Shown here: one piece after another, positions 51,401 to 60,074 of the stretch | Layout: every line of letters begins with the position of its first letter | How positions within the stretch are numbered: the first letter of the stretch is position 1 | Origin: Dyadobacter sp. 3J3 | GTDB lineage: Bacteria; Bacteroidota; Bacteroidia; Cytophagales; Spirosomataceae | Direction: 5' to 3' | DNA: 64,000 nucleotides | Assembly: GCF_009801115.1 (NCBI RefSeq) | Contig: NZ_VTOL01000014.1 | Location: forward strand, 1 to 64,000 | Notes under the pieces: generated by a model | What the model was told of the DNA's origin: nothing | What the model saw: only the letters and a program-made list of their open reading frames with translations | The model's database searches: none | Translations under genes and position numbers: made by a program

Positions 51401-53072
51401 AATTGTCATAATCCGTCTTATCCAGACTACCCAGAACGAATAAAATTCCTTTTTTGCTGACGGCAAATTCATCCGTTTTTTTATCATAAATAAAATAGCC
51501 GTCAAGTGCGAGTCGTTGTAAAGCACGACGGATAATTACCGGATCCTGTTTGAATTTTTTTGCCAGATCTTCTGCCAGAAAAGTTAGTTTTTTTTCAGTT
51601 TGAACATAATTGGTGGCCATTAAAAGTGGCTGAAAACCAAATTCCTGGCTGATTCCCCGGAAACGTTCTTTTTTGAAAAAATCAAAAGATTCCAGTTTAA
51701 CGGGTACCACTGATTTTCCGTCAATACGGAAAAACTCAACTTTATTATTAGGGAAAGTCCAGCGCATCGCCTGCGACCAGATGCTCATTTTGTGGTAAGA
51801 ATCAAGATAAGGAAGCGGGCCAAAATCTGTTTTTTCAGCACGACCAAGTTTCACCTGTCCTTCGGTATCATTGTAAATAAAAGTAACTCCCGGATGCGTC
51901 ACTGAGTCTTTTCCGAGCGGCATGGAAAAAGAAGCTAGGGGAGCAGAAATAATAGAATCTCTTAATGAAAACCGTTTACTGACAGCCGTAAAAGCAGGTT
52001 TGTCTTTATATGAAACCGTAATTTTTGAAGGTTCATCACTAAGCGAAGTGCTGTACATTACATTTCCAATCAGCGTAAAACCGCCTTTGTAAGCGATATT
52101 TTTACGGGAAGCCTTTAATTTGGCATCATTTGTATTGGAAACAAAACGCGGATAAGGCGCAGGTTGACTTCTGGATTTTTTTACGCTCCGGTATTCCAGA
52201 GTTCCTTTTATGGGATTTGCAAGCTGATTTTCAGCGTGTAAAGTAACATTTTGTGCAACAAGTTTGGGCTGGGTAATATTGAAAGAATAAGTATCCAGAT
52301 CAACATAAACGGAAGAATCGCCCGCTGCCTGCCAGTTAAATTTTCCACCTTTCCCGGCAAAAATTCCATCTTTTAGTGAAACGCTTCCTGTTGCAGGACC
52401 GAAAGAAATGGTATCACCTGAACCAGTCATACCAAAAATGACGTTTTGCAGATCTATAATTGCGCCGGAAACCGGCATTACGGGAGCAGATTTTGGAGAA
52501 ATAACTTCATTGGAATCCACCGGCGTGTCCCAGTTATCTGCGGCAGCAATTTTTTGTGCTTCTACAACTTCTGCTTTTGTAGTATCAAAACGGAATTTAT
52601 AAGTACCACTTAAAAGATAAAGAGAATTGAAATTTGATGTGTACAGTCTGTTTGTTTCAATCGTATTTTTTATTGTTTCCAGAACACGTTGGAAAGTTTT
52701 TGCGTCATATTTATCGCCCGATTTTGCGGCAAGGTCGAGAAATCCATTTACATCATTTCCTGATTTAGCTAGCGTTTGGGTATTTTTGATCAGCAAATGA
52801 AGTACAGGACCCGCTTTTTGCCCTTTGGAAAACTGCGTTTTGACTATGCTCATAAATTTGGTTTGCTGAGCAGGCGTAACCGTACTCATCCAGATACTAT
52901 CGAGCTGCGCGGTAGATCGCATATAAACCGGGTTTTTGCTGCCGTCCATAAGCTTTCGGACTTGTACCATAAACTGGGCCGGATCGTCTGAGGCTTTAAT
53001 ATTTTGGGCAGATATATTTCCCCCGATGAGCAGTATAATACAGATTAACAGGAAGTAACGAATGATCTTCAT
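48405..53072 (-). CDS. Giant secreted beta-rich protein of unknown function
   Basis: A 1555-residue protein, the longest gene of the window. It has a Sec signal (MKIIRYFLLICIILLIGGNISAQ) and no lipobox. A helical region (about 25-160) is followed by more than a thousand residues of short beta strands, with many repeats of the type 'xxLxGxGxxxxxxxxxTxxxxDIxFNKDGF'. A winged-helix-like segment sits near residues 500-550 (FLAEDLAKKFKQDPVIIRRALQRLALDGYFIYDKKTDEFAVS). The last ~40 residues are very Lys/Glu-rich. The strand repeats recall LptA/OstA-type jelly rolls, but no domain is certain. No transmembrane barrel end is seen. Probably periplasmic or at the outer membrane. Confidence 0.8.
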   Translation of the reverse strand: MKIIRYFLLICIILLIGGNISAQNIKASDDPAQFMVQVRKLMDGSKNPVYMRSTAQLDSIWMSTVTPAQQTKFMSIVKTQFSKGQKAGPVLHLLIKNTQTLAKSGNDVNGFLDLAAKSGDKYDAKTFQRVLETIKNTIETNRLYTSNFNSLYLLSGTYKFRFDTTKAEVVEAQKIAAADNWDTPVDSNEVISPKSAPVMPVSGAIIDLQNVIFGMTGSGDTISFGPATGSVSLKDGIFAGKGGKFNWQAAGDSSVYVDLDTYSFNITQPKLVAQNVTLHAENQLANPIKGTLEYRSVKKSRSQPAPYPRFVSNTNDAKLKASRKNIAYKGGFTLIGNVMYSTSLSDEPSKITVSYKDKPAFTAVSKRFSLRDSIISAPLASFSMPLGKDSVTHPGVTFIYNDTEGQVKLGRAEKTDFGPLPYLDSYHKMSIWSQAMRWTFPNNKVEFFRIDGKSVVPVKLESFDFFKKERFRGISQEFGFQPLLMATNYVQTEKKLTFLAEDLAKKFKQDPVIIRRALQRLALDGYFIYDKKTDEFAVSKKGILFVLGSLDKTDYDNFQVTSQFSASDEVANATINLPDTLLTVMGVGRFIVSDSLKIFAIPSDKKLVIGRNRDFTMNGQLVANNYQFRGQNLKFNYGQFFVNVNPSDSITFTPKEKFAKGQSGEVGGHVKYEKGGTFYLSDPANKSGIQKGKKSPRLVVPDGMIVYFDQPERGTVLYPREVFFKIPKIDMDGLDQRDVIFEGTFNSNGIIPPIQTILKSMPDNSLGFEYKPPLTEMKIYGGKAMARFTDTLVMDNAGLKSKAVLRYLSASMTAKNILLASDSLYAIGELASIKEATIGKGYFPAVELKDYTLRWTPSTDSMFINTTGKSFSFYKGTTSLEGGLLLRSMGLYGNGKLKRQDSELTSQDIKFNKDGFLANRSRFTVNSGQLKDAKNILTGKNVNIDFNIKTSVVNFVTDSTGFDSDSSGMEIPVAAYKTLIATAKWDILKKTILMKGFGETSSYTSIAPEQEGLTFEGSEGIYDVEKVTLNVRGVPFIRTADVKIIPDKGMVSIGSNGRIVPLKKARIEIDTLNASHHLRDADIKIDSRNRFEGSATYQYITARKDTFNIKMQNFELVEIGAAAEGKKSKGNKDSGPIRYYTTARAEIKETENLILSPRIQYKGGINLIAYQPSLQLDGFVKPMLKFRKDFQSSWIVYKEAPGESVSIKIDKNLKNEHELPLSVGLHFNETRGMYMTFLSPKESDGDEDIYLAQGSMAYDEDKKAFKVAPPVGKDSLVDEANTLTFDDKTGIASFSGPMKLASADWLQSTAIADVQVDSSRFSFNAMLLMKLSALVPVLPQLSAKIIETNLEEQNSTAADDDAEQLNRKLAALIGSKATDAYVKLSAAGYKPLFDASPMLDVPLVLSSVDLHWSPVHNAYFSQGPIGVSNFGRNNINAQMDGVLEIRRSEAGDEFSLYIQASPDIWYYFDYKEKELGVISSQVDFNDLVTAKGSNAKSKDMSMVSLGVEEKDMFVSRFDDFYQPALKKAKLAAKTVKKKAAVAEEKKKKEEKTEGF

Positions 53073-53160
53073 CTAGTATGTCAAAAAGTGGCCTTATAGT
53101 TTTAAAGTAAGCTATTGAAATCTAACGAATTATTGACTTCAATAGCTTAATTTCCAGGAT

Positions 53161-53997
53161 CTATTTTTGTTTTTCAAAAACAACAGTCGCCCATTGATTT
53201 CTTGTATTGGATCTTAATTTTGTTAATCCGGTTTCAGCGGCACATTTTTCGATATCAGACTGATCCATTTCATAGAATCCGCTAACAATAAGCCAGCCGC
53301 CCGGCAATAAATGTTTTACATATTTTGGAATTTCTTCCAGTAAAATATTCCGGTTAATATTGGCGAGAATCCCGCCAAACTGTTTTTCCGCCGGAACCTC
53401 ATTGATGGTTCCCTTAAATACTTCTGCCTCCTCGCCTAAGCCATTCATCGCGAAATTCTCAGCGGTATTCTCAACGGCCCATTCGTCGATATCAAAACCT
53501 AACAAACTCGTTGCTCCCAGTTTTGATGCCAAAATCGCCAGAATTCCTGTTCCGCAGCCGACGTCCATAATCGAAAGACCCGCATGAGGTAAATTTAGTT
53601 GCTCGCTCATTACAAGCCAGGTCGTTTCATGGTGGCCGGTGCCAAATGACATTTTAGGTTGAATGAGTAAATCGTAGGTAAAAGTCGGATCCGGCTCATG
53701 AAAAGTTGCCCTGATACGGATGTCTTTTCCTACTTCAATAGGCTCATAACTTCTTTCCCATTCCTCATTCCAGTTCTTTCTTTCTAACGATTTCCAGGAA
53801 CTCGAAATTGCGGTAATCTCACTGTATTTGGCAATTAGCTCCTGTAAAACGGTTTCACTGAAATCTTCTTCAATGATATAGGCCTGCAAACCTTCGTCGG
53901 TTTCCACAAATGATTCGAAACCAGCCTCAGCCAGTTCGGCAATTAATATTTCTGTAAAGTCAGATTCAAGTTCGAGTTGCACTTCTACGTAATTCAT
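53161..53997 (-). CDS. prmA: Ribosomal protein L11 methyltransferase
   Basis: SAM-dependent enzyme that methylates lysines and the N-terminus of ribosomal protein L11. At 278 residues it is close to the usual length. The SAM site DVGCGTGILAILASKLGA (about residues 142-160), FDIDEWAVENTAEN, and the family motif FGTGHHETTW just upstream are clear, as is GGILANINRNIL with the N-x-x motif of the active site. Confidence 0.95.
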   Translation of the reverse strand: MNYVEVQLELESDFTEILIAELAEAGFESFVETDEGLQAYIIEEDFSETVLQELIAKYSEITAISSSWKSLERKNWNEEWERSYEPIEVGKDIRIRATFHEPDPTFTYDLLIQPKMSFGTGHHETTWLVMSEQLNLPHAGLSIMDVGCGTGILAILASKLGATSLLGFDIDEWAVENTAENFAMNGLGEEAEVFKGTINEVPAEKQFGGILANINRNILLEEIPKYVKHLLPGGWLIVSGFYEMDQSDIEKCAAETGLTKLRSNTRNQWATVVFEKQK

Positions 53998-54104
53998 GCT
54001 TTGTTGGTATAATATTCTATGGTGAAGGTCTTGAATTTTTTTATAAATTCAAGAGAAGAAAAGCGGAAGGGCGGGTTATAATCGTTCTAAATGAGTTTTG
54101 GAAG

Positions 54105-54455
54105 TTATTTTCCCAATTGATCAATGACCATTTGGATTTGAATTTTAAGAATGGGTAATTCTTTTCTTACAACACCCCATAGTATCTGCGTACTCACACC
54201 AAAATATTCATGGGCGATAATATTTCTAAATTGTTTTATAGGTTGCCACTCAATCTGGGGAAATCGCAATTTTGTTTCAGGAGATATAGTGGCAGTTGCT
54301 TCTCCAATAATTTCTAATTGTCTCTCCGTTGCGGAAAGGTGCAACTTACTTATCTCAAATTGCGCAAAATCCATATCTAGAAGAAATACTTCTATATTTT
54401 CAATTGCTTCCAAAATGTGAGCAAGACGCTCAGGATCTCCTAAATTACTCCTCAT
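54105..54455 (-). CDS. hepT: HepT-type toxin (HEPN RNase)
   Basis: From ATG 54455 a 116-residue HEPN-domain protein. The RNase motif Rx4HxY is intact in FRNIIAHEYFGV (about residues 79-90). It is the toxin of the HepT/MntA pair and cuts RNA unless AMPylated on the motif tyrosine by its partner. The frame is open upstream to 54578 but that part overlaps the partner gene in another frame; the 11-base overlap given by ATG 54455 is normal. Confidence 0.9.
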   Translation of the reverse strand: MRSNLGDPERLAHILEAIENIEVFLLDMDFAQFEISKLHLSATERQLEIIGEATATISPETKLRFPQIEWQPIKQFRNIIAHEYFGVSTQILWGVVRKELPILKIQIQMVIDQLGK

Positions 54456-54741
54456 AAATAAGTAACTTTTCTCTGTCAATTGTAGGTTTGATGTAAGGAG
54501 AAAGCCCATCCGTTGTAACAAGATCAACCTTTCTTTCCAGAAGATTTTCCAGGGCCTCAATAATTTTGATATACTCAATCATACCGATGAGTTTGCTTTG
54601 ATCAAGTTCTACCAAAATATCAATATCACTGTCCGGAAGCATCTCCTGTCTTGCAGCAGAGCCAAACAGATATGCTTTTTTGATAGGCTTATCACTCCAG
54701 AATCCAGAAAGTTTATTTTGTAAATTTTGAAGATTAGTCAT
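54445..54741 (-). CDS. mntA: MntA-type antitoxin nucleotidyltransferase
   Basis: A 98-residue minimal nucleotidyltransferase with the signature GSAARQEMLPDSDIDILVEL (about residues 27-46): the GS and the DxD metal pair are intact. By analogy with characterised pairs it transfers AMP to the HepT tyrosine and so neutralises it. The third Asp (KVDLVT, about residue 72) is present too. Upstream gene of a two-gene toxin-antitoxin operon. Confidence 0.92.
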   Translation of the reverse strand: MTNLQNLQNKLSGFWSDKPIKKAYLFGSAARQEMLPDSDIDILVELDQSKLIGMIEYIKIIEALENLLERKVDLVTTDGLSPYIKPTIDREKLLIYEE

Positions 54742-54871
54742 TGGAGGATTGGTTTTACAAGATAAGAGCCTGAATAAAACTATACGTCAAAAGAAACAAA
54801 TCTTTAACAATATAAATTTAATCAGGCTCAAAACAAATTATTATCTATGTCGTGTTACCGAAATAGCGTCT

Positions 54872-56749
54872 TTAAGGTTTCTTTCTCTTAGCTGCCAAAT
54901 CATGCGCAGTATCATAATAAGATCTCAAATTCATCCAGTCAAAAACATCAGAAATATTCTCAACGCGGTTACGCTGCATAATACGGTCGCGGCGCTGCAT
55001 TTTTACGAATTTGAACAAAATGTCAGCCATTTGATCGGCGGCCTGGGCGTAAGTCTGGGATTTACGATTAATCACATAAATTCCGCGGTTTTCATAATCC
55101 CGCATAATCTGCATGATATAATCACCGAATCCTGACAAATCACTTGTTACTGTAGGAACACCTCGAACAACACATTCCAGCGGAGTATAACCCCAAGGCT
55201 CGTAATAACTTGGGAAAACGCCCAAGTGGCATCCACGTACAAATTGTCCGTAATCAAGTCCGAATAGAGGATTTGTTGAAGAAATGAAATCCGGGTGATA
55301 AACGATTTTCACGCGGTCGCGTTCATTGTTTACCAGATTTGCCTTTCTGCAGAAATCAGTAATTCCATCTTCTTCTTTCAAATCATGCGTAACGAAGGCA
55401 GGTAATTTATCTGTTTTCCAGGTTTGGATTGTGCGACGCAAACGCAGACGCCAGTACTCATCCACGAAATTGTTCAGATCAGGCATTTTATGATCAACGC
55501 CCGAAGCGGCTGCCAGGAAAAGTTTTTCTCCAACTTCCTTTTCAATCGCTGTACAGGTTTCCTGCAATTCGTTAAGTACCGCCCTCGACTGCAAAACATC
55601 CGGGTTTACAGAATAATAAGGCTGTTTAGTCACTATAAACATCACAACCGTCATGTCCATATTGGCCTGTACCATTTTGTAATTTAGCCGAGCTAATGCT
55701 TCCAAAGTCAAATCATAACCTTTGTTACTAAATTCGTAACGGCCGGATGTGAAAAAGTAAAGCGTTTTGTCAAGATCAAAAGAATAACTTGGAAAGAAAT
55801 GACCCAAAACAAACTCGTGAATTCGCTCCTTGTATTTCAAGTGAAGATTCTGGAATTCGTGGACTGCCTGAAAACGAACCACGTTTAATCCATTTGGCGT
55901 AACCAGATCCGGCATTCTTCCTAAAAATACTTCGCATTCGCGTGCTGTTACATCACTAACCGTTGTCAAAACGTGTGCACTTAATGCCGCAAATCTTTCA
56001 ATAGAAGCCTGGGTAACGATGTTGTAATTTCTGGCTTCCTGCTCCCAGTCGAAAAACGGAAGTTTACTGTAAAAACCTTCCACATTTTGTGCCAGATAAC
56101 GGCCCAGCATGGTAGCATGCGTTGTAAAAGTTGTAGCGATTTTTACATTTTCTCTTTTCAGATCAGGAAGTCCGCTGCTGGCCATCCACTCGTGGAATTG
56201 TGCAGAAATATCCTCTCTTCGCGCATTTTCTTCTGCATATTCTTTTAGATAAATACGCACCAATTCACCAAAACATAAAGTCTGGTTTACCAAGGGTTCG
56301 GTATTGATGGTCGAAATGCGATTTTTTTCCCAGAGATTATACTTAATAGTGTCCAGCTCAGGATTGATACTCTCCAGATCAAAAAGCACGACCCGCGGCT
56401 TGCCCGTTACCAGCCAGAATCCGTAATGAACTGTATAACCCATTTCACGAAGCCTGCGCACTGTTTTACCTACATTGGTATCATCAAGATCTGTAATTTC
56501 TTCAAACTCGGACGATGCTTTCTTTTCAAAATAAGGCCCGAGTAAATAATAATTATCATCCCACTTCTCGACCATAGCCGGCACCTTGGTTCTGATAACG
56601 GTATAAATCCCACCGACCTGATTGCAAACCTCCCAGGCTATTTCAAAAAGGACGTTTTTTTTAGTTGTTTTTACAAATGGTTCCAATATGGGAGACAGGT
56701 TTAAAGCGTTATAGCGGTATGTTTTGGTGATTTTTTGGGACTTCGTCAC
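54872..56749 (-). CDS. Glycogen synthase, eukaryotic-like GT3 family
   Basis: A 625-residue glycosyltransferase of family GT3, the type found in fungi, animals and many Bacteroidota, which uses UDP-glucose. Visible are FEIAWEVCNQVGGIYTVIRTKVPAMVEKW (about 35-63, donor site), TTHATMLGRYLAQN, VTPNGLNVVRF and the C-terminal PSYYEPWGYTPLECVVRGVPTVTSDLSGFGDYI with the catalytic Glu. The likely start is GTG at 56749. It stands alone, without branching enzyme or phosphorylase genes. Confidence 0.93.
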   Translation of the reverse strand: MTKSQKITKTYRYNALNLSPILEPFVKTTKKNVLFEIAWEVCNQVGGIYTVIRTKVPAMVEKWDDNYYLLGPYFEKKASSEFEEITDLDDTNVGKTVRRLREMGYTVHYGFWLVTGKPRVVLFDLESINPELDTIKYNLWEKNRISTINTEPLVNQTLCFGELVRIYLKEYAEENARREDISAQFHEWMASSGLPDLKRENVKIATTFTTHATMLGRYLAQNVEGFYSKLPFFDWEQEARNYNIVTQASIERFAALSAHVLTTVSDVTARECEVFLGRMPDLVTPNGLNVVRFQAVHEFQNLHLKYKERIHEFVLGHFFPSYSFDLDKTLYFFTSGRYEFSNKGYDLTLEALARLNYKMVQANMDMTVVMFIVTKQPYYSVNPDVLQSRAVLNELQETCTAIEKEVGEKLFLAAASGVDHKMPDLNNFVDEYWRLRLRRTIQTWKTDKLPAFVTHDLKEEDGITDFCRKANLVNNERDRVKIVYHPDFISSTNPLFGLDYGQFVRGCHLGVFPSYYEPWGYTPLECVVRGVPTVTSDLSGFGDYIMQIMRDYENRGIYVINRKSQTYAQAADQMADILFKFVKMQRRDRIMQRNRVENISDVFDWMNLRSYYDTAHDLAAKRKKP

Positions 56750-56855
56750 AAAAAATCCTTGTAATTACACAATAAATATCCAGAAAAATTATTCACAATA
56801 GCAATAATACTGTGATGTTTATTTGCTGCTAAGACAAATTAAACAACTTCTCGGC

Positions 56856-56863
56856 TAACTTTG
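56856..56863 (+). promoter_or_regulatory. -7 box of the GHL10 gene
   Basis: TAACTTTG, an exact TAnnTTTG match. It lies 58 bases before the GTG start at 56914 in the divergent region with the glycogen synthase gene. No -33 element at the right distance was found. Confidence 0.4.
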
Positions 56864-56913
56864 GTCTAAAATACGTTACTTTGATCGGATTAACATTTTG
56901 CATTCGTTATATA

Positions 56914-58482
56914 GTGAAAAAAATTCCAATTATTGCGTTTACCTTGCTGCTGACCATTTTTTTACTGGAAGGCTGTAAGGCTCAAAGCACAGAATTTGAC
57001 GACATTTATCCTCCAAAACGGGAATTCAGGGCAGTTTGGATCGCGACGGTGGATAACATCGACTGGCCTAGCAGTAAAAATCTTGTGCCCGATGAACAGC
57101 GCAAAGAGTTTTCAAATCTTCTTGATTTTCATAAAAGAGCCGGAATGAACGCTGTTTTTGTACAGGTTCGGGCTGCTGGTGATGCTTTTTATGCAAAAAG
57201 TAATGAACCCTGGTCGGAATGGCTGACAGGTCAGCAGGGCCGTCGTCCGGATCCAATGTGGGATCCTATGGAATATATGATCAAGGAATCACACCGGCGT
57301 GGACTGGAATTTCATGCTTGGCTGAATTTAAATCGTCTCGTTCACAAATCGTCGACCAGCGTTTCTTCCGAGAATATCAGCCGTACGCATCCTGACTGGA
57401 TTTTAAGTTATGACGGGTACAAATTATTCAACTTCGGAATTCCTGCCGTTCGTCAGTTTATTACCGAGATAGCCATAAACGTAGCAAAAAATTATGACGT
57501 GGATGGTATACACTTTGATGATTACTTTTATCCTTATGCAGTTGCAGGACAGGTTATAAACGATGAAGCCACTTTCAGACAATACGGACAGGGATTTTCT
57601 AATAAAAATGACTGGCGGAGAAATAATGTGGATTTGCTGGTAAAACAGATTCACGATGCCTTGATGGCGGTCAATCCCCGTATCAAATTCGGCATAAGTC
57701 CATGCGGAGTCTGGCGAAATAAAGGTACTGATTCGGAAGGTTCGCAAACATATGGAGCCTTGGCTTCCTATGACGATCTTTTTGCTGATAGCCGTAAGTG
57801 GGTTCGTGAAGGCTGGGTGGATTACATTGCGCCACAGGTTTATTTTTCTTCAAGATTCGGCAGAGTTCCATATAAAAATCTTGTGGACTGGTGGACAGAA
57901 AATTGTTATGGACGCCATTTTTATGTTGGCCTGGGTGCCTATCGTGTTGGGGGCAAGGAAAGGGATACACAATGGCAGAATCCGACAGAATTGCCGGGAC
58001 AAGTTCGTTATTCCCGCGAAAACGAGGCGGAGGGAACTATCTTTTTTAGCTCTCGTTCACTCAAAAATAATAATTTAGGTTTTGTTGATTCTCTAAGAAA
58101 TGATTTGTTCAGATATCCTGCACTTGTACCGACAATGAGCTGGAAAGATGCAATTCCACCTCTTACGCCAAAAAGTCTAAAGGCTACCTTATTGACAAAT
58201 GGTCTGGAATTGTTCTGGGAAAAACCAGATCCCGCAACGGATGGAGAAACGGCTACTTATTATGTAATTTATCGTTTCAAACCGGATGAAAAGCCTTCGG
58301 CATATGACCCAAGGAAAATTCTGGGCATGGCATATGAAGGTGAAAAATTTGTGGATACGACCGTTCTGTCAGGAAATAAATATGTTTATTATATCACAGC
58401 AGTCGATCGTTTACATAACGAAGGACGTCCAATCGGCCCGCTAAAAGTGGAAGTTCTTGATCAGAAACTGCAACGGTTTTAA
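56914..58482 (+). CDS. Family 10 glycosyl-hydrolase-like lipoprotein (GHL10/DUF187)
   Basis: A glycosidase-like lipoprotein. From GTG 56914 (522 residues) it starts VKKIPIIAFTLLLTIFLLEGCKAQ, a clean lipoprotein signal; TTG 56881 is also in frame. The GHL10 TIM barrel is evident: FRAVWIATVDNIDWPS, GMNAVFVQVRAAGDAFY, GLEFHAWLNLNRL, DGIHFDDYFYPY (likely catalytic Asp pair) and WVDYIAPQVYFS. A fibronectin-III-like domain closes the protein (about residues 420-520). Family members act on peptidoglycan or other glycans; substrate here unknown. Confidence 0.9.
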   Translation: MKKIPIIAFTLLLTIFLLEGCKAQSTEFDDIYPPKREFRAVWIATVDNIDWPSSKNLVPDEQRKEFSNLLDFHKRAGMNAVFVQVRAAGDAFYAKSNEPWSEWLTGQQGRRPDPMWDPMEYMIKESHRRGLEFHAWLNLNRLVHKSSTSVSSENISRTHPDWILSYDGYKLFNFGIPAVRQFITEIAINVAKNYDVDGIHFDDYFYPYAVAGQVINDEATFRQYGQGFSNKNDWRRNNVDLLVKQIHDALMAVNPRIKFGISPCGVWRNKGTDSEGSQTYGALASYDDLFADSRKWVREGWVDYIAPQVYFSSRFGRVPYKNLVDWWTENCYGRHFYVGLGAYRVGGKERDTQWQNPTELPGQVRYSRENEAEGTIFFSSRSLKNNNLGFVDSLRNDLFRYPALVPTMSWKDAIPPLTPKSLKATLLTNGLELFWEKPDPATDGETATYYVIYRFKPDEKPSAYDPRKILGMAYEGEKFVDTTVLSGNKYVYYITAVDRLHNEGRPIGPLKVEVLDQKLQRF

Positions 58483-58569
58483 TAAATATTCAGATCATAT
58501 AGTGACTAATTTGATCCTGTTTATGTTCATAAATTTGAATAATTTCAGGAGGAGAAAATATAACAAGAA

Positions 58570-59787
58570 ATGAGCCAAGCCATTCAATACGAATACCGTC
58601 CGGAATATCTTTCCATATCTGCTCCAAATAAATATAACTCCGAAACGCTTCGTACGGAGGAAATGGTGCTTAATATGGGGCCGCAACATCCTTCAACACA
58701 CGGAGTTTTGCGCCTTGAAGTTGTGACGGATGGTGAAGTAGTGGTGGACGTTGTTCCTCATATTGGATATCTGCACCGTTGTTTTGAAAAGCATGCAGAA
58801 TCTCTTCCATTCAATCAGATCATTCCCTACGTTGACCGGCTGGACTATGTAGCCGCCATGAATTCCGAACATGCTTATGTGATGGGCGTGGAAAGGATGC
58901 TGGGGATAGAAAATGATATTCCAAAAAGAATTGAATATATCCGCGTGGTGGTGGCGGAATTAAATCGCCTGGCGTCTCATTTCGTGGCCTTGGGAACTTA
59001 CGCTATGGATATTGGTGCTTACACGCCGTTTTTGTGGATGATGCGTGATCGTGAACAGATTCTCCGGCTGCTGGAATGGACCTGTGGGGCAAGAATGCTT
59101 TACAATTATGTCTGGATCGGCGGACTTTTTTATGATTTGCCGGTTGGTTTCGAAGAACGTTGTTTGGAATTTGTTAATTACCTGAAACCAAAACTGGTTG
59201 AATTACAGCAACTGGTTGTTGACAATAAAATTTTTATTCAGCGTACTGCAAACGTCGGCGTGCTTCCTTTACCGGTTGCTATCAATTATGGTTGTACAGG
59301 TCCCATGCTTCGCGGTTCCGGATTGCGCTATGATTTGCGCCGTGTAGATGGTTATTCGGTATATCCTGAACTTGATTTTGATATCCCAATTGGTGAAGGA
59401 AAAATGGGTGCCGTTGGTGATTGCTGGGACAGAACCTGGGTACGTGTTGTTGAGTGCCGGGAATCTGTTAAAATAATTGAACAGAGTCTTGCGCAACTAC
59501 TTGGCGATCATAAAAGAACACCATCTTTCGATCCGCAAGCGATGGTCCCTAAAAAAATTCGCCCGAAAGCCATGGATTTCTACGTTCGAGCAGAAAACCC
59601 AAAGGGAGAATTAGGATTTTTCTTCCGTACCGATGGGCGCTCGGATATTCCGGTGCGCTGCAAAGCCAGAGCTTGTTCTTTTAATAATCTTTCTGTGATT
59701 GGAGAATTGTCAAAAGGTGCATTGTTGGCAGACTTAGTTGCGATTATTGGTTCGATTGATGTGGTGATGGGTGAGGTTGATCGGTAA
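58570..59787 (+). CDS. nuoD: NADH-quinone oxidoreductase subunit D
   Basis: 49-kDa subunit of respiratory complex I, 405 residues. Hallmarks: [20 protein letters not shown] (about 32-51), [59 protein letters not shown] and [18 protein letters not shown]. An AGGAGGAG sequence lies 15 bases before the ATG, farther than usual. It stands alone: no other nuo gene is next to it. Confidence 0.96.
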   Translation: MSQAIQYEYRPEYLSISAPNKYNSETLRTEEMVLNMGPQHPSTHGVLRLEVVTDGEVVVDVVPHIGYLHRCFEKHAESLPFNQIIPYVDRLDYVAAMNSEHAYVMGVERMLGIENDIPKRIEYIRVVVAELNRLASHFVALGTYAMDIGAYTPFLWMMRDREQILRLLEWTCGARMLYNYVWIGGLFYDLPVGFEERCLEFVNYLKPKLVELQQLVVDNKIFIQRTANVGVLPLPVAINYGCTGPMLRGSGLRYDLRRVDGYSVYPELDFDIPIGEGKMGAVGDCWDRTWVRVVECRESVKIIEQSLAQLLGDHKRTPSFDPQAMVPKKIRPKAMDFYVRAENPKGELGFFFRTDGRSDIPVRCKARACSFNNLSVIGELSKGALLADLVAIIGSIDVVMGEVDR

Positions 59788-59824
59788 TAATATTATTTCC
59801 TAATGTCAAAATCATTGATTAGAA

Positions 59825-59975
59825 ATGGCTCCTTTGGAGCCTTTTGTTTATAGAAATGCCTTGAACTAATATATTTCCTGGCTCCATCTGAGCTTCCTGG
59901 AATTTCCAGGAAACTCCTACGGAGTGAAATTACTAATTCAAGATTCCAATGCTATAAACAGGGCGCTCCGATTTA
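59825..59975. repeat. Palindrome cluster of a second REP-like family
   Basis: A set of imperfect palindromes between nuoD and asd: GGCTCCTTTGGAGCC (59828-59842), TTCCTGGAA-T-TTCCAGGAA (59894-59912) and ACTCCTACGGAGT (59913-59925). In addition TGTTTATAG (59845-59853) pairs with CTATAAACA (59952-59960), so the whole block can fold into one long hairpin. Its sequence differs from the CATCCCTTCGGGATT family elsewhere in the window. No ORF. Confidence 0.55.
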
Positions 59976-60010
59976 CCTAATGAAAGCCGGTTGAACATTA
60001 TCACTTTCCT

Positions 60011-60056
60011 TTAAACGATAAAAGAGCAACCTTCCGGCCGCTCTTTTATCGTTTAA
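60011..60056. terminator. Intrinsic terminator downstream of asd
   Basis: 17-base perfect arms TTAAACGATAAAAGAGC (60011-60027) and GCTCTTTTATCGTTTAA (60040-60056) around a 12-base loop, 18 bases after the asd stop. No long T-run, but the stem is very stable. Confidence 0.7.
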
Positions 60057-60074
60057 TAACGTATTTGGAAAACC

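Noticed and set aside
59845-59960. Possible riboswitch or small RNA between nuoD and asd
   Set aside because: The palindromes are better explained as a REP-like cluster; no known riboswitch core is seen and the block is not in a 5' leader of either gene.
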